A DNA stretch of 64,000 nucleotides, from contig NZ_CP036266.1 in the NCBI RefSeq assembly GCF_007744075.1, positions 6,809,248 through 6,873,247 of the forward strand, written 5' to 3'. Below, in pieces: positions 1 to 8,979 of this stretch (positions are counted from its first letter, which is position 1; every line of letters begins with the position of its first letter). Origin of the DNA: Gimesia chilikensis. Its GTDB lineage: Bacteria > Planctomycetota > Planctomycetia > Planctomycetales > Planctomycetaceae. Below the pieces are notes generated by a model. It made no database searches and was not told the origin of the DNA. It was given only the letters and a program-made list of their open reading frames with translations. The translations under genes and the position numbers were made by a program.

Positions 1-1241
1 TGATTGGTGTCGTCGTGGGAAACGTCGGCTTCTGGCTGGGGCTGCCCTTGTTCATCATGGTGATGCATTTGGGCGAGGTCCTGCCCTTGTTCAACGAAGT
101 CTGGTTGACAGGTAGTTCCGTGGCGGATGCCGCCAGCAAGATTTTCTCCGAGCCACAATTGGCAGAGGGCGGCAGCGCGCGTCGACTGGTCGACATCATG
201 ACTGGCCCGGAAGGACCTCGTTATGTCGCTATGGCCTTCGCGCTGTGGCTGTTTTCCGAATTGGGCGTGATCCTGCTGCTGTTCACGGTCGGCTTGGAAT
301 CGAAAATCAACGAGATGCTGAAGGTTGGCTGGCGGGCATTGATGGTCGCCAGCGTCGGCGTTGTCTCACCATTCGTGTTGGGACTATTGATGGGCATGTG
401 GCTCTTGCCCGACGCCGGATCGATGGTCCACATCTTTCTCTCGGCCACGCTTTGCGCAACTAGTGTCGGCATTACAGCCCGCGTGTTTCGCGATCTGGGC
501 AGATTGCAAACACGCGAAGCCAAAATCATTCTTGGAGCGGCAGTGATTGACGACGTGCTGGGACTGATCATCCTGGCGGTGGTCGTCGGCATCGCCTCGA
601 CGGGACAGATTGACGCGCTGGAAATCAGCCGCATCTCGCTATTGTCTATTCTGTTTCTTGGATCAGTACTCTTGTTTGGTGGAAGGATCGTCGGCTGGCT
701 CATCCCGTTTTTTGCGATGCTGGAAAAACACCACGTTAAACTGCTGTTTCCCTTGGCCCTGGCATTCCTGCTGGCGTGGGCTGCCAGTGCCATCGAATTG
801 GCGCCGATCGTCGGCGCGTTCGCGGCGGGCTTGATCCTAAGCGAAGAGCATTTCAAGAAAGTTTCCGGGCACGCGACGATGGAAAGTCTGATCGCTCCTC
901 TGGAAAGAATCTTCGCGCCAGTCTTTTTCGTGCTGATGGGCATGCAAGTCAACCTACTATCGTTTCTTGATCCCACGACCCTTTGGCTGGCGTTGGCGTT
1001 CAGCTTCGCCGCGATTGTCGGCAAGCTGGTTTGCGGCTTGCCTGCCGGCCGTAGCAGCGACCGCTGGTCGATCGGCCTGGGAATGATCCCGCGCGGCGAA
1101 GTGGGGCTAATCTTCGCCAGCATTGGCAAGGGCTTGGGAGTCGTCAGCGGCTCAGTCTTTTCCGCCCTGGTCGTGATGGTTATCGTTACGACCTTAATTA
1201 CACCGATCTCCTTAAAGTGGTCACTATTTCGTCGTCCCTGA
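1..1241 (+). CDS. Cation:proton antiporter, Kef/CPA2 type (5' end cut by window)
   Basis: This integral membrane protein should exchange Na+ or K+ for H+ across the cytoplasmic membrane. The reading frame is open from base 3, before the first GTG (base 15), so the true start lies left of the window; about 412 residues are visible. The sequence is almost entirely hydrophobic helices, with about ten to eleven membrane segments. It has the paired acidic motif typical of CPA antiporters (AAVIDDVLGL, near residue 175 of the visible part), and a later segment EEHFKKVSGH lies between helices. No C-terminal TrkA-N/RCK domain follows, because the frame stops soon after the last helix. Its alternating GC-rich codon use differs from the lower-GC genes to the right. 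The family call is firm; the transported ion cannot be read from the sequence. Confidence 0.85.
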   Translation, partial: IGVVVGNVGFWLGLPLFIMVMHLGEVLPLFNEVWLTGSSVADAASKIFSEPQLAEGGSARRLVDIMTGPEGPRYVAMAFALWLFSELGVILLLFTVGLESKINEMLKVGWRALMVASVGVVSPFVLGLLMGMWLLPDAGSMVHIFLSATLCATSVGITARVFRDLGRLQTREAKIILGAAVIDDVLGLIILAVVVGIASTGQIDALEISRISLLSILFLGSVLLFGGRIVGWLIPFFAMLEKHHVKLLFPLALAFLLAWAASAIELAPIVGAFAAGLILSEEHFKKVSGHATMESLIAPLERIFAPVFFVLMGMQVNLLSFLDPTTLWLALAFSFAAIVGKLVCGLPAGRSSDRWSIGLGMIPRGEVGLIFASIGKGLGVVSGSVFSALVVMVIVTTLITPISLKWSLFRRP

Positions 1242-1361
1242 AAAAGTCGCTGTGGTTTCGACGGTTGAACTATCCCAACTCGTGGCTATTAAATTGGCCT
1301 CAGAATGGTGCCGGATCGAGTCGCTGAATGGAATGTATTTCCCCAAAACGAGCCTTAGGTG

Positions 1362-2237
1362 GTACGGACATTCAATCTTGCATTTTCCGTACTGTTTAGT
1401 GAGGATTATGTTTTCTCAAGGATGAGAACCGATGGTCAGGCGTCATGAGCTTACTGCTACTCAGTGGGAAGCGATTCAGGAATATTTGCCAGGCAAGGCG
1501 AGCGATCCGGGACGCACTGCGGTGGATAACCGGCTCTTTGTTAACGCAGTTCTGTTTGCTCTGAAGACCGGAATTCCGTGGGAAGATCTCCCCGGGCGGT
1601 ATGGCAAACCGAATACTGTCTGGAAACGGTTTGATCGCTGGTGTGCGAAGGGAGCTTGGGAGCAGGTCTTTCGAGCCCTTGGTGAGGAAGAACTGGAACA
1701 GGAACCCGCAGAAGTTCATCTCGATTCGTCGATCATCAAGGCACACCAGACCGCTTCGACTGGCCGCCGGGAACCCACTGAAAAAAAGTGATGCCGACGA
1801 ACGACGCTGTCTCGGCCGAAGTCGCGGAGGATTGACAACAAAAATCCACGCCGTCACTGGTGAGTGTGGGAAATTAGTTCATTTTCTGCTCACTGCCGGG
1901 CAACGAGGTGATGCTCCACAAGGCGAACGACTTCTTGAGAATATTAAGCCAGGAGAGGTAGGCGTCATCGTGGCAGATACCGCTTATGACTCCGATTCGA
2001 TTCGCCAGCATGGCAGGCGGTTGAAAGCAAAAGTTTGCATCTAACCGAATCCAAGTAGAAAGGTCATGAAGCGATTTGACTGGATGATCTACAAACATCG
2101 CAACCAGACTGAACAGTTCTTTGGCAGAATCAAACGCTGCCGACGTGTGGCGACTCGTTACGAGAAAAAAGCCACCGACTTCGCCGGCTTCATCTGGCTG
2201 GAAGCACTCGTTACCGATATCATTTGAATGTCCGTAC
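1362..2237 (+). mobile_element. IS5-family (IS427-like) insertion sequence, inactive
   Basis: A perfect 14 bp inverted repeat bounds the element: GTACGGACATTCAA at 1362-1375 and its reverse complement at 2224-2237. Just inside lies one transposase gene that fills the element. Size (about 0.88 kb) and a two-frame transposase joined at an A7 run match the IS427 group of IS5. The sequences outside the repeats (CTTAG on the left, CTAG on the right) resemble the CTAG-like targets of this group, but no clean duplication is visible. An in-frame stop makes the copy dead unless helped in trans. Confidence 0.8.
1432..2227 (+). pseudogene. IS5-family transposase, frameshifted and with an internal stop
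   Basis: The first frame (1432-1791) encodes the N-terminal half, with the segment [13 protein letters not shown] typical of DUF4096/IS5 transposases and a DDE aspartate region ([11 protein letters not shown]). It runs into an A7 stretch at about 1781-1788 where the second frame (1601-2044) takes over. That second frame carries GRSRGGLTTKIHA and the second aspartate (IVADTAYDSD). IS427 elements normally use a programmed frameshift at such a run, so the shift may be natural. The second frame then meets TAA at 2042-2044, but in the same frame continues to 2227 with the conserved C-terminal region containing the glutamate (EQFFGRIKRCRRVATRY). The internal stop is therefore a nonsense mutation. 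Confidence 0.85.
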
Positions 2238-2439
2238 TATCTAGTGGTAGGGCTGGTCTTTCCCTGCTCTCGAAATTCTTGTTTGCCCACTCTAAACCAC
2301 GATTTGCTGCATTGAAATTGCAACACAATCTCCCGTGTCATTAAACCGACTGCCTATGCTTTCAGAACTTCGAGGAGGCGTTCTTTGAAATAAATCAACA
2401 TGTGAAATGTTCCATGAAATGAGACTTCACCAGTCTACC

Positions 2440-2749
2440 TGACTTACCGCATTCTCGCTAGAGTTAAATGTGATGCGCTCTTGAAGATCTGCAAACGACG
2501 TTGCACTCGCTTCCGGATCTTCGTTCTTGTGATCCCCTGCTCTGAACCTCGTCCCAAAGCTGATTTTGCCTGAGTCCTTTTGTACGTGTTTCCAGTAATT
2601 AGCCCCGCAGCGATGACAGCGGAATAGATGGTGCTGCGGGAAGTGCAGGGAACCGGCCTGGGCTTCCGCCTGGGACAACATGGTGTTGTTATAGTGCTCG
2701 CGGGTTGATGAGTCTGTCGAGACAAAGATACCAGCAGTCCCAACCACAT
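2440..2749 (-). pseudogene. Decayed C-terminal remnant of a ThiF/E1-like protein
   Basis: Two overlapping minus-strand frames together match the C-terminal third of the intact ThiF protein at 11920-12585. The first gives REHYNNTMLSQAEAQAG, which parallels [17 protein letters not shown] there. The second then gives CTSRSTIYSAVIAAGLI, which parallels [17 protein letters not shown] around the proposed catalytic cysteine. The switch of frame between them shows a frameshift, and no Rossmann-like N-terminal half is visible upstream. After about 25 residues past this motif the similarity fades. It is a fossil of a second ubiquitin-like E1 of the same family. The match was made by eye, so a pairwise alignment is the deciding test. 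Confidence 0.65.
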
Positions 2750-3141
2750 CAGAAAGTATTCTCGTATCCCACCCTGTATATGACCCTCTACAAGGGGGGA
2801 TGCGAGAGGGCTTTCCGTTACTTTTTTGAGTCGTATGTTATTCTGATTTCAGGATTTGCGACGCCGTGCTACCTAATACTTTGTTCGGGAATGCAGTCCG
2901 ACTCATACTAATCCTTGTTTTTAGCGTCCAAGAGTGGAGTGGGTGACCTTACCATTTCTGTAGTTTGGAGTTTTCCAAATATAAAAAGGAATCCCGATGC
3001 ATCGTCACGAATCTTAATATCAAATAGACCCGATAAAAACAGGGGCCCGCAATCCTCAACAGGTCGTCAGCCCCTTTTTCATTTCCACCTTACAGCCACA
3101 GATTACTTTTGTGGCGACTCACCTGATAATGCTTCTGTCAT
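2750..3141. other. No recognisable gene
   Basis: Short plus-strand frames cross this stretch but have no ribosome binding site, no family motif and unconvincing composition. It is probably decayed sequence between two pseudogenes. Confidence 0.5.
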
Positions 3142-3615
3142 CTACGGGAGCTCGCTGTCGGGGATCTTAGCTTGAACAACGGTTCGGACCACACCCGGGA
3201 AAAAACCTGGTCTTTTAGTTGTGAGCTTCATATCAGATTCGTAGTTTGGACTGAAATCGAAACTGATCCATCTCGCTTGTGGAATGGGAAGCGAGATATT
3301 GTGCCTGCGTTTTCCATCATAGTAAAGACGCACAAGCGCATCGTCATCGACGGAAGGCCAGGGAAGAATGATTTGCCCGAGTTGGTTGGTCTAGAAGGTT
3401 TTTCCCATCAATTCAGGAGTATCATCACGCATCAATTCATGAGCGTTCGCAATTACAACTTCCATGGTTAAATCTGTAATTGGTTTACCACCCTTTAAGA
3501 ATGTAATCGTCAAGGTGCGCGTATTGTGCCTCCAGATAATCAGTACCAGGATAACCATGATCATGGTTATCGCCAGGAGATGCCATTTGCTCCTTTTCTT
3601 CTGAGACACCATCAT
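3142..3615 (-). pseudogene. Membrane-anchored protein interrupted by one amber stop
   Basis: One minus-strand frame is open from ATG 3615 to 3142 except for a single TAG at 3391-3393. Upstream of the stop it has a lysine/arginine-rich start, one membrane helix (LLAITMIMVILVLIIW, about residues 13-28) and a domain beginning TLTITFLKGGKPITDLTMEV. Downstream the frame continues coherently with TNQLGQIILPWPSVDDDALV and ends PDSELP. The fold looks like a small extracytoplasmic beta domain of about 110 residues behind a signal anchor. No family is recognised. A single nonsense mutation is the simplest explanation for the break. Confidence 0.55.
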
Positions 3616-3845
3616 TCCACCCCATCAATACGAGATTTCCCATATGGATCAGCCTGAAACCACTCCAGGCATGGATTGTCTTTGATTGTAACTACTGCGG
3701 TTTCCCATGTCTAAATGAAGTGATTTTTCGCCACTTTTGTTATCCCTCTGTTGTTGAGATCTGGGAATCGCTGCCGAGCGAATCATTTTTCAGTATTCAA
3801 CACGGTTTCTGCGCAGACTTTCTCTGTGAGGACCTCCGTTATCCG

Positions 3846-4817
3846 CTATTTTATACGCTTCCGCTTCACGTTATGCGTGACCGGCGGCGGAATTGCCGCT
3901 CGTGCAATCCGATAAAGAATTGCGGCGAACAATCTCCGTGGCACAACCACTTCGGCCAGTTGAAAGAATACGTACTTGGCATGCTGGGTTACCTTGGCCC
4001 CAACCTTGACCAGCTTCTCCTGCAGCGTCGTCAGCGACCAGTTCTGTATAGGCTTGGGCAACGCCAGTTGCCGCAGGAAGTTGCCGAGGTTATAAGCTAA
4101 GGCGAACAGTTGCAACCGAGCTTGGTTGTCTTTGAACGTTCGGCAGGAGAGATTGGTCCATTTGACGGCGTTCTTGCCTTCCTTGATCCACTGCTCGGCG
4201 GTGCCCCGACCGTTGTAGAACTTCACAACGTTCTTCGAGTGCTGGTTCAAGTTGGTCACGATGAATCCAACACACGGGAACAGCTCGCCTGCATGCCACT
4301 CGATCTTGGCCACTACGCGACGCGCTCGCTGCTATGATTTCGGTTGATATTGGAAGCTGTGATAACAGACCTTGGGCTTGTGTGAAGGCCGTCCGACCGG
4401 GCGGGTGAGCAAATGCGAGATTTCCCGCTCCCATACGGCGTTGGCTTTGAGGCGAATGGCGTAACGATAGCCTGCTTTCTCCAGCACACGATACAGCGCT
4501 GGAATGGCGAACGCCGCATCGCCACGGAAGAACTTCGGAATGTCCAAATGTCGATACCGTTCGAAAACCGGCAGTAGCACCTTCCGCCAGTATTTCGCGC
4601 TGACCTTGTTGCCACGCCGCAGCAGGGCGTTTTCCAGATCACTATGCTGGTTGAAGAGTAACAGCGGATGGTAACAGAAGCATGCAAGGTGGCCGTTGTA
4701 GGCCGCGCCCTGTTGCCGGCCGTAGGTCTCACTGACCGAGCTGTCCAGATCCAGTAGGAGTTCTTTGAGCGGTTGCCGCCGGTGGACGTTATCGATCCAG
4801 CGTAGTAAAGATTGAGT
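3846..4817 (-). pseudogene. IS1380-family transposase, N-terminally truncated, with internal amber stop
   Basis: Read on the minus strand from about 4811, the frame carries a typical IS1380 DDE region: DLDSSVSETYGRQQGAAYNG with its first catalytic aspartate, then FFRGDAAFAIPALY with the second, and RYAIRLKANAVWE. A TAG at 4332-4334 interrupts the conserved segment before RRVVAKIEWHAGELFP, where related proteins usually have tryptophan (TGG to TAG). The same frame then continues to 3846 with FYNGRGTAEQWIKEGKNAVKW and the conserved C-terminal helices. The N-terminal third is absent: upstream of about 4817 the frame is closed and unrelated. No terminal inverted repeats were found, so this is a fragment. 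Confidence 0.85.
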
Positions 4818-5148
4818 TCAAAACCTGATCTACGCTACCAGAAGAGCTGTAGACAAAATATTGAAGATACTAAACTCGGTCCGGCATAGCCACCTCTGAC
4901 AAATTCTAGTTGTAATTTTAAAATTTGGTTTGGTACCATGATTTTGTCCAGTGAAGCAGAGTTCGGCTCAGGGGATGCAACCGAACAGGCAATAACTGGA
5001 CCGACGATGCACCGAATCGAGTACGGCTTCCGATCTGGAGTGGCCTCACCAGAAACCGTACGCGATTCATGTCGGACATCGGAGTGATGCCTTAAAAATC
5101 CAAGCTTGCTTTCTCCGCATTACGGTTTGCGATAGATAAAAAAAATGC
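4818..5148. other. No recognisable gene
   Basis: AT-rich sequence without a supported coding frame. It separates the truncated transposase from the terminator and the small broken gene to its right. Confidence 0.5.
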
Positions 5149-5187
5149 ATGAGCCGGGATCAGTCCGTCAAGACGATCCCGGCTCAT
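5149..5187 (-). terminator. Rho-independent terminator
   Basis: A perfect 13 bp stem (ATGAGCCGGGATC at 5149-5161 with its complement at 5175-5187, 13 nt loop) is followed on the minus strand by a run of eight T (about 5138-5146). It would end transcripts coming leftward from the recombinase genes or the small broken gene beside it. Confidence 0.85.
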
Positions 5188-5188
5188 A

Positions 5189-5405
5189 CTATTTGTCTGA
5201 TCGAGTAGATTTATCTTTCTTGACTGGGCGGTACAACTCTTCAACAAACATCATCACATCCTTTTCAATTAACATGCGGTGTTCTCCATCGGGAACTTGA
5301 TCGAGGGATAATGAATCCGTGAATCCAATTTCGTCGTAGACTGCCGTCAGGCCTGCGGATTTCCTTCACTCTGACCGAACCAGACTCAACCTTTAACGTA
5401 GCCAT
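5189..5405 (-). pseudogene. Small hypothetical gene with a frameshift
   Basis: From ATG at 5405 the minus strand reads MATLKVESGSVRVKEIRRPD, then loses coherence. One base shifted, from about 5345, it continues VYDEIGFTDSLSLDQVPDGE through an acidic, helical tail to TAG at 5189. Together the two pieces would give about 71 residues, like a small cytosolic accessory protein. A perfect terminator lies right after the stop codon, which supports a former gene here. No family recognised and no clear ribosome binding site seen. Confidence 0.4.
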
Positions 5406-5536
5406 CTGGGGGGAGCCCACTGATGCAGCAGGCCTCTCTGACGCCGGTAGGGCGACCAGCTGACAGTCAATAATACCATCAGCTGGTCACACAGGAATCA
5501 TCTTGTCGAAGGTCACCAAAGCACAGGGCAGTAAAA

Positions 5537-6601
5537 TTAGTCAGGACTTGAAGCGGTTTCCTTTGCTTTCTCGATTTCAACTGCCAGGCGTTTGGCTTTT
5601 GCCAGTGTTGGTTGTGACTTACCGAAAACAGCCTCCGCTTTCTTCACACTGGCCCCTGGACGCCTGAAGAACTGTGCCACCTGTAGTGCATGGTCTTTTG
5701 CCCAATACCGACGGGAAGGCTGGCTGATAGCTTTACCTAATGCATCAATACCATGATGCTCTTTCGCATACTTCAATGCTTTACGAATCGTAGGCATTGT
5801 CTTCTTGAAATGATCCACAGTTTCTTCCATGGAAGCTTCATTATCCAGCCTGTATTCCGCGACTTCACGTGCATGTGCGGCTGACCAGCAGGGAGGTCGA
5901 TCCGGTATGTGAAAGACGTCTTCTGTAAACCATTCGTCTCCCAGTTGTGAATAACGGTGGCGGTCGACGGCAAAGTCGTTCACGAAGTCCGCGACATCGT
6001 CGTCTTCAAAATGATCGCCCAGATTACGCCTGGTACGCCGTCGTCCCTTATTCCTGATTGACTCAGTTCCAGTATCCTGACTGTCAGAAACGTCAACATC
6101 TGGTCTAGCGAGAAGGTGAAGCATCTCTTCCGGATTTGCCAGCGCACCAAGCCGGCACATGCGAACAACAACTTTACCGGCATCATTACAGTAGATCCCT
6201 TCAATGTGTTGCGATAAAGCGACGTTCATCGCTGATGCATGATCGCCTTCCAACAATTTAGCGAGACTATCCAGCCTCTCTGCTATCGCTACTGGATCTA
6301 ATGCTTCCCGAGTTTTCGAACTTGCTGATTCCAGTTCAGAAATCCTGTTCTCGATCTCGTATCCCTGTTTAACCGCATCGGCGATATCCTGCTCCAATGC
6401 AGATCGGGTTTCGGGGGCCAGATCGGGATTTCCCAGAGAACGTTGCCATCCTTGTCGCAGTCGTTCAAGCTGCTTCAACTCAGACTGCAGGGTACTGATT
6501 TTCAACGATAACTCAGGGCAGTCCTCTTCGAACTGCTTTTGAATTAATTTCGCTAACTCGTTAAATTCAGTTGATTCAATTAATTTTGATTTATGATTCA
6601 T
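5537..6601 (-). CDS. C-terminal half of a split large serine recombinase (coiled-coil part plus extra tail)
   Basis: The N-terminal ~150 residues match what normally follows the zinc ribbon inside one large serine recombinase polypeptide: a long coiled coil (about residues 15-105, with heptads such as LQSELKQLERLRQGW) and then a short beta-rich segment (IEGIYCNDAGKVVVRMCRLG). The rest, about 185-354, is extra: a charged region and two similar helix-turn-helix-like segments (ETVDHFKKTMPTIRKALKYA and KKAEAVFGKSQPTLAKAKRL). The gene starts 84 bp after the stop of the catalytic half and on the same strand. I infer that the two chains assemble into one recombinase. It could instead be an accessory protein. 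Confidence 0.65.
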   Translation of the reverse strand: MNHKSKLIESTEFNELAKLIQKQFEEDCPELSLKISTLQSELKQLERLRQGWQRSLGNPDLAPETRSALEQDIADAVKQGYEIENRISELESASSKTREALDPVAIAERLDSLAKLLEGDHASAMNVALSQHIEGIYCNDAGKVVVRMCRLGALANPEEMLHLLARPDVDVSDSQDTGTESIRNKGRRRTRRNLGDHFEDDDVADFVNDFAVDRHRYSQLGDEWFTEDVFHIPDRPPCWSAAHAREVAEYRLDNEASMEETVDHFKKTMPTIRKALKYAKEHHGIDALGKAISQPSRRYWAKDHALQVAQFFRRPGASVKKAEAVFGKSQPTLAKAKRLAVEIEKAKETASSPD

Positions 6602-6685
6602 CAGTCGAATCCTTTCACTTTCGATTTTAGAGGGGGTGACGGTGATTTACCGTCCCCCCATTTCAAGAAAAAATAACTGCAGGTT

Positions 6686-7897
6686 TTATTGAGGGAACAG
6701 CCTGTCCTTCACGAGTTGAATTACGGTTTCCCTCAGCCAGGATTCAGGAACCCGACGATCGTTGTCGCAGGCTCCAGAACGATAACCTGGACAACCGTAG
6801 GAAGCATAATTTCGAACCTCACCGGCTTTGGTCGTATAAGCAGAACTGGCCGATGAAACCATGGCTCGTCCGCAGGAAGAGCAGACGACCAGTCCAGATA
6901 GCGGGTACTTCAGCGCCACTCCGCGGGGGCGGAGCCCAGAATGATCGGCATCCGGATCAGGGGCTGTCACTCTTCGGCGACGTGACTCAATCATCTGCAT
7001 CGATTGCTGCCATAATTCTTTCGAAATGATGGGTTCGCAGAACTCCGAGTTTACTACCCATTCTTCCTCTGGAATGCTCTGCTTGACTCTTACGTCATCC
7101 TCAATCCCTGTACAGTTTTTACCCCAGACCATTTCACCATAATACAGTTCATTGCGAAGTATGCTGGCGACTGTGGCTTCCGTGAAAGGTTTCAGATGAC
7201 TCGGAATATCCGGATGGCTATTGAGTTTTTTACAGATGCGGACGGGACCAAAGTTTTCCTGTGCAGATAAGGTAAAAATAAACTCGACAATCCACTTCAA
7301 CTCCGGGATCGGTACCAGAATCCGGTGATCCAATTCTTCATCACCATGTCGGATCACCATGACATTCTTCAGATAGAATCCGAATGGTGGAGAACTACCG
7401 GGCCATTTCCCTTCTCGAATGGCGTCTTTTTTACCGCGTAAGACATTATGTGCTTTAGTTCGACATTCTTCAGACGCACGATAAGCCTCCATGAATGACA
7501 ATGCCCGACCTGACACGCTATTCGGATCTGCAAATTGACTATCTGCTGTTAAGACAAGCGTTCCTGCCTTGAGCAACATACGACGAATCTCAGCGTTGTT
7601 TTCAGAGCGAGACAGTCGTTCGAAGGTGTCAACAAGAACATAATCAGCCCGTAGAACGCCTGACTTTAGCTCCCGAAGCATCTTTTGAAATCCTGGTCGC
7701 TTACGAAAGTAACGACCCGAGATGGCATCGTCCCGATACACGGCGACTACCTGCCAGTTCAGCCCCAAACGTTTTAGTGTGTCCTTAATCGTAGTGATCT
7801 GTTGTTCCGGACTTCTTGGGTTTTGCTTGCTACTCGACATTCGAGCATAAATGACTACATGAGGGTTTGGGTTCAAACCAAACTTAGTTTTTAACAT
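6686..7897 (-). CDS. Large serine recombinase, catalytic and zinc-ribbon half
   Basis: This is a site-specific DNA recombinase that cuts and rejoins DNA through a phosphoserine link. The N-terminal resolvase domain (about residues 12-150) has the catalytic serine region YARMSSSKQ (Ser21 likely) and the arginines of VYRDDAISGRYF and DTFERLSRS. A recombinase domain follows (about 165-290; GKWPGSSPPFGFYL, ATVASILRNELYYGEMVWG). It ends with a zinc beta-ribbon (CSSCGRAM ... CPGY ... C) near residues 337-385. At 403 residues it stops where the family's long coiled coil should begin; that part is encoded by the next gene. It is a mobile-element integrase or excisionase; no attachment site was identified. 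Confidence 0.85.
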   Translation of the reverse strand: MLKTKFGLNPNPHVVIYARMSSSKQNPRSPEQQITTIKDTLKRLGLNWQVVAVYRDDAISGRYFRKRPGFQKMLRELKSGVLRADYVLVDTFERLSRSENNAEIRRMLLKAGTLVLTADSQFADPNSVSGRALSFMEAYRASEECRTKAHNVLRGKKDAIREGKWPGSSPPFGFYLKNVMVIRHGDEELDHRILVPIPELKWIVEFIFTLSAQENFGPVRICKKLNSHPDIPSHLKPFTEATVASILRNELYYGEMVWGKNCTGIEDDVRVKQSIPEEEWVVNSEFCEPIISKELWQQSMQMIESRRRRVTAPDPDADHSGLRPRGVALKYPLSGLVVCSSCGRAMVSSASSAYTTKAGEVRNYASYGCPGYRSGACDNDRRVPESWLRETVIQLVKDRLFPQ

Positions 7898-8112
7898 GAA
7901 AATCCTCCAGAATCGATTGGGGATTTTGGTATTTGATTTCTATGATGTCGTCTTCGAAACAAATACCGTAAGTTGAGAACAGTCCCTCTGAAGGCACTGA
8001 TCTGAACCACGTCAGACGCCTAATAGGCATGTGCGCAGCATTTTTTCTTCAAAGTAATTTCAGTTTGAACCTGACAGGCAGAAAACCCCTTAAGTTCCTA
8101 AAATAAAACTGG

Positions 8113-8370
8113 TTACCGTCTGTTCTTCAAATCTTCGAAGATTACTTTTGCGATCAACTGCAGCATTTTTTTGCGTCGTTTCTCACGAATTAACTGAATG
8201 ACGATTTGAAGTTGTTTCGGGGGAAGTTCACTGAGAGGACTGAAGTCGCCCTCAGCTACCAGATGAGAAATTTGATTCAATCGCTCCCTAGAGTCTGCCC
8301 CTGTAAACTCATGGCCACATCCCTTGCGGCTGGGTTGCATTTTCTTATTCACTCTCTCACGTTCAGCCAT
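8113..8370 (-). CDS. Small basic hypothetical protein upstream of the serine recombinase
   Basis: The start at 8370 is preceded by a strong ribosome binding site (AGGAGGTGCC, about 6 nt before ATG), which makes it better than the ATG at 8409. The 85-residue product is highly charged: a basic N-terminal segment with one cysteine, then helices ending in RRKKMLQLIAKVIFEDLKNR. It lies 215 bp upstream of the recombinase on the same strand, a position where recombination directionality factors or regulators often sit. No family recognised; the functional link is a guess. Confidence 0.6.
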   Translation of the reverse strand: MAERERVNKKMQPSRKGCGHEFTGADSRERLNQISHLVAEGDFSPLSELPPKQLQIVIQLIREKRRKKMLQLIAKVIFEDLKNRR

Positions 8371-8979
8371 TGGCACCTCCTTTTGAAATGAGACCTGTGA
8401 TTTTGTCACTTTTTTTATTGTTCTGAAGTTTTATAGCTGCCTCCCCCCTGATGCCCCAATCACATTCTGGGACAACGCCAGCGATGAGAATTCTCCTGTT
8501 CCCTCTGTTCAGCATGTCTGTAGAAGCTGTCTCACTTCATCTTTAGAGTTGAAACGGTAAACACATAAGCGAGTAAGAGAGGAGAGCCCAGACGAGCAGA
8601 CAGACTCAATCAGCGTTGCCATAAGGTCACCAGAAAGTGATGTTGAGTTCGATGGCAGCAGGGGAAGCCGAGAAGTTACAATAAGCTAAAAGGCTTAAAG
8701 CTGGAGATAGGGAGCCGGAAACCTGCCTGGATAGGTGAACTCAGTTCCGTTCGTGATTTTCAGGAATCATCCGAACTTTACAGTGACACCAGGACTGCCT
8801 GGACAATGTATTCTTTTATTGGCATTCATTTCTTGTCCGGACTTTTGGAAGCTCTCTACATCTCGAGGTGTGATGTTGTCACGGACAGTTTCTGGATAGA
8901 AAGGAAAGGCAGTGGCCGCCGAAAGTAACTTTGTCAGGTTTTCGTTGCTCCATCCACCACTTCGATCGTTAAATCGTCT
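8371..8979. other. 609 bp without a supported gene; purine-rich segment
   Basis: No convincing reading frame on either strand. From about 8560 to 8760 the plus strand is strongly purine-rich and contains short self-complementary pieces such as AAGCTAAAAGGCTT near 8683-8696. It could be a decayed structured RNA such as a group II intron fragment, but no diagnostic domain V was found. Confidence 0.3.

Noticed and set aside
221-1129. Long minus-strand frame across the antiporter gene
   Set aside because: It is the antisense shadow of a GC-biased coding region. It lacks a ribosome binding site and its composition (many Ser, Arg, Pro) is not protein-like, while the plus strand encodes a clear membrane protein.
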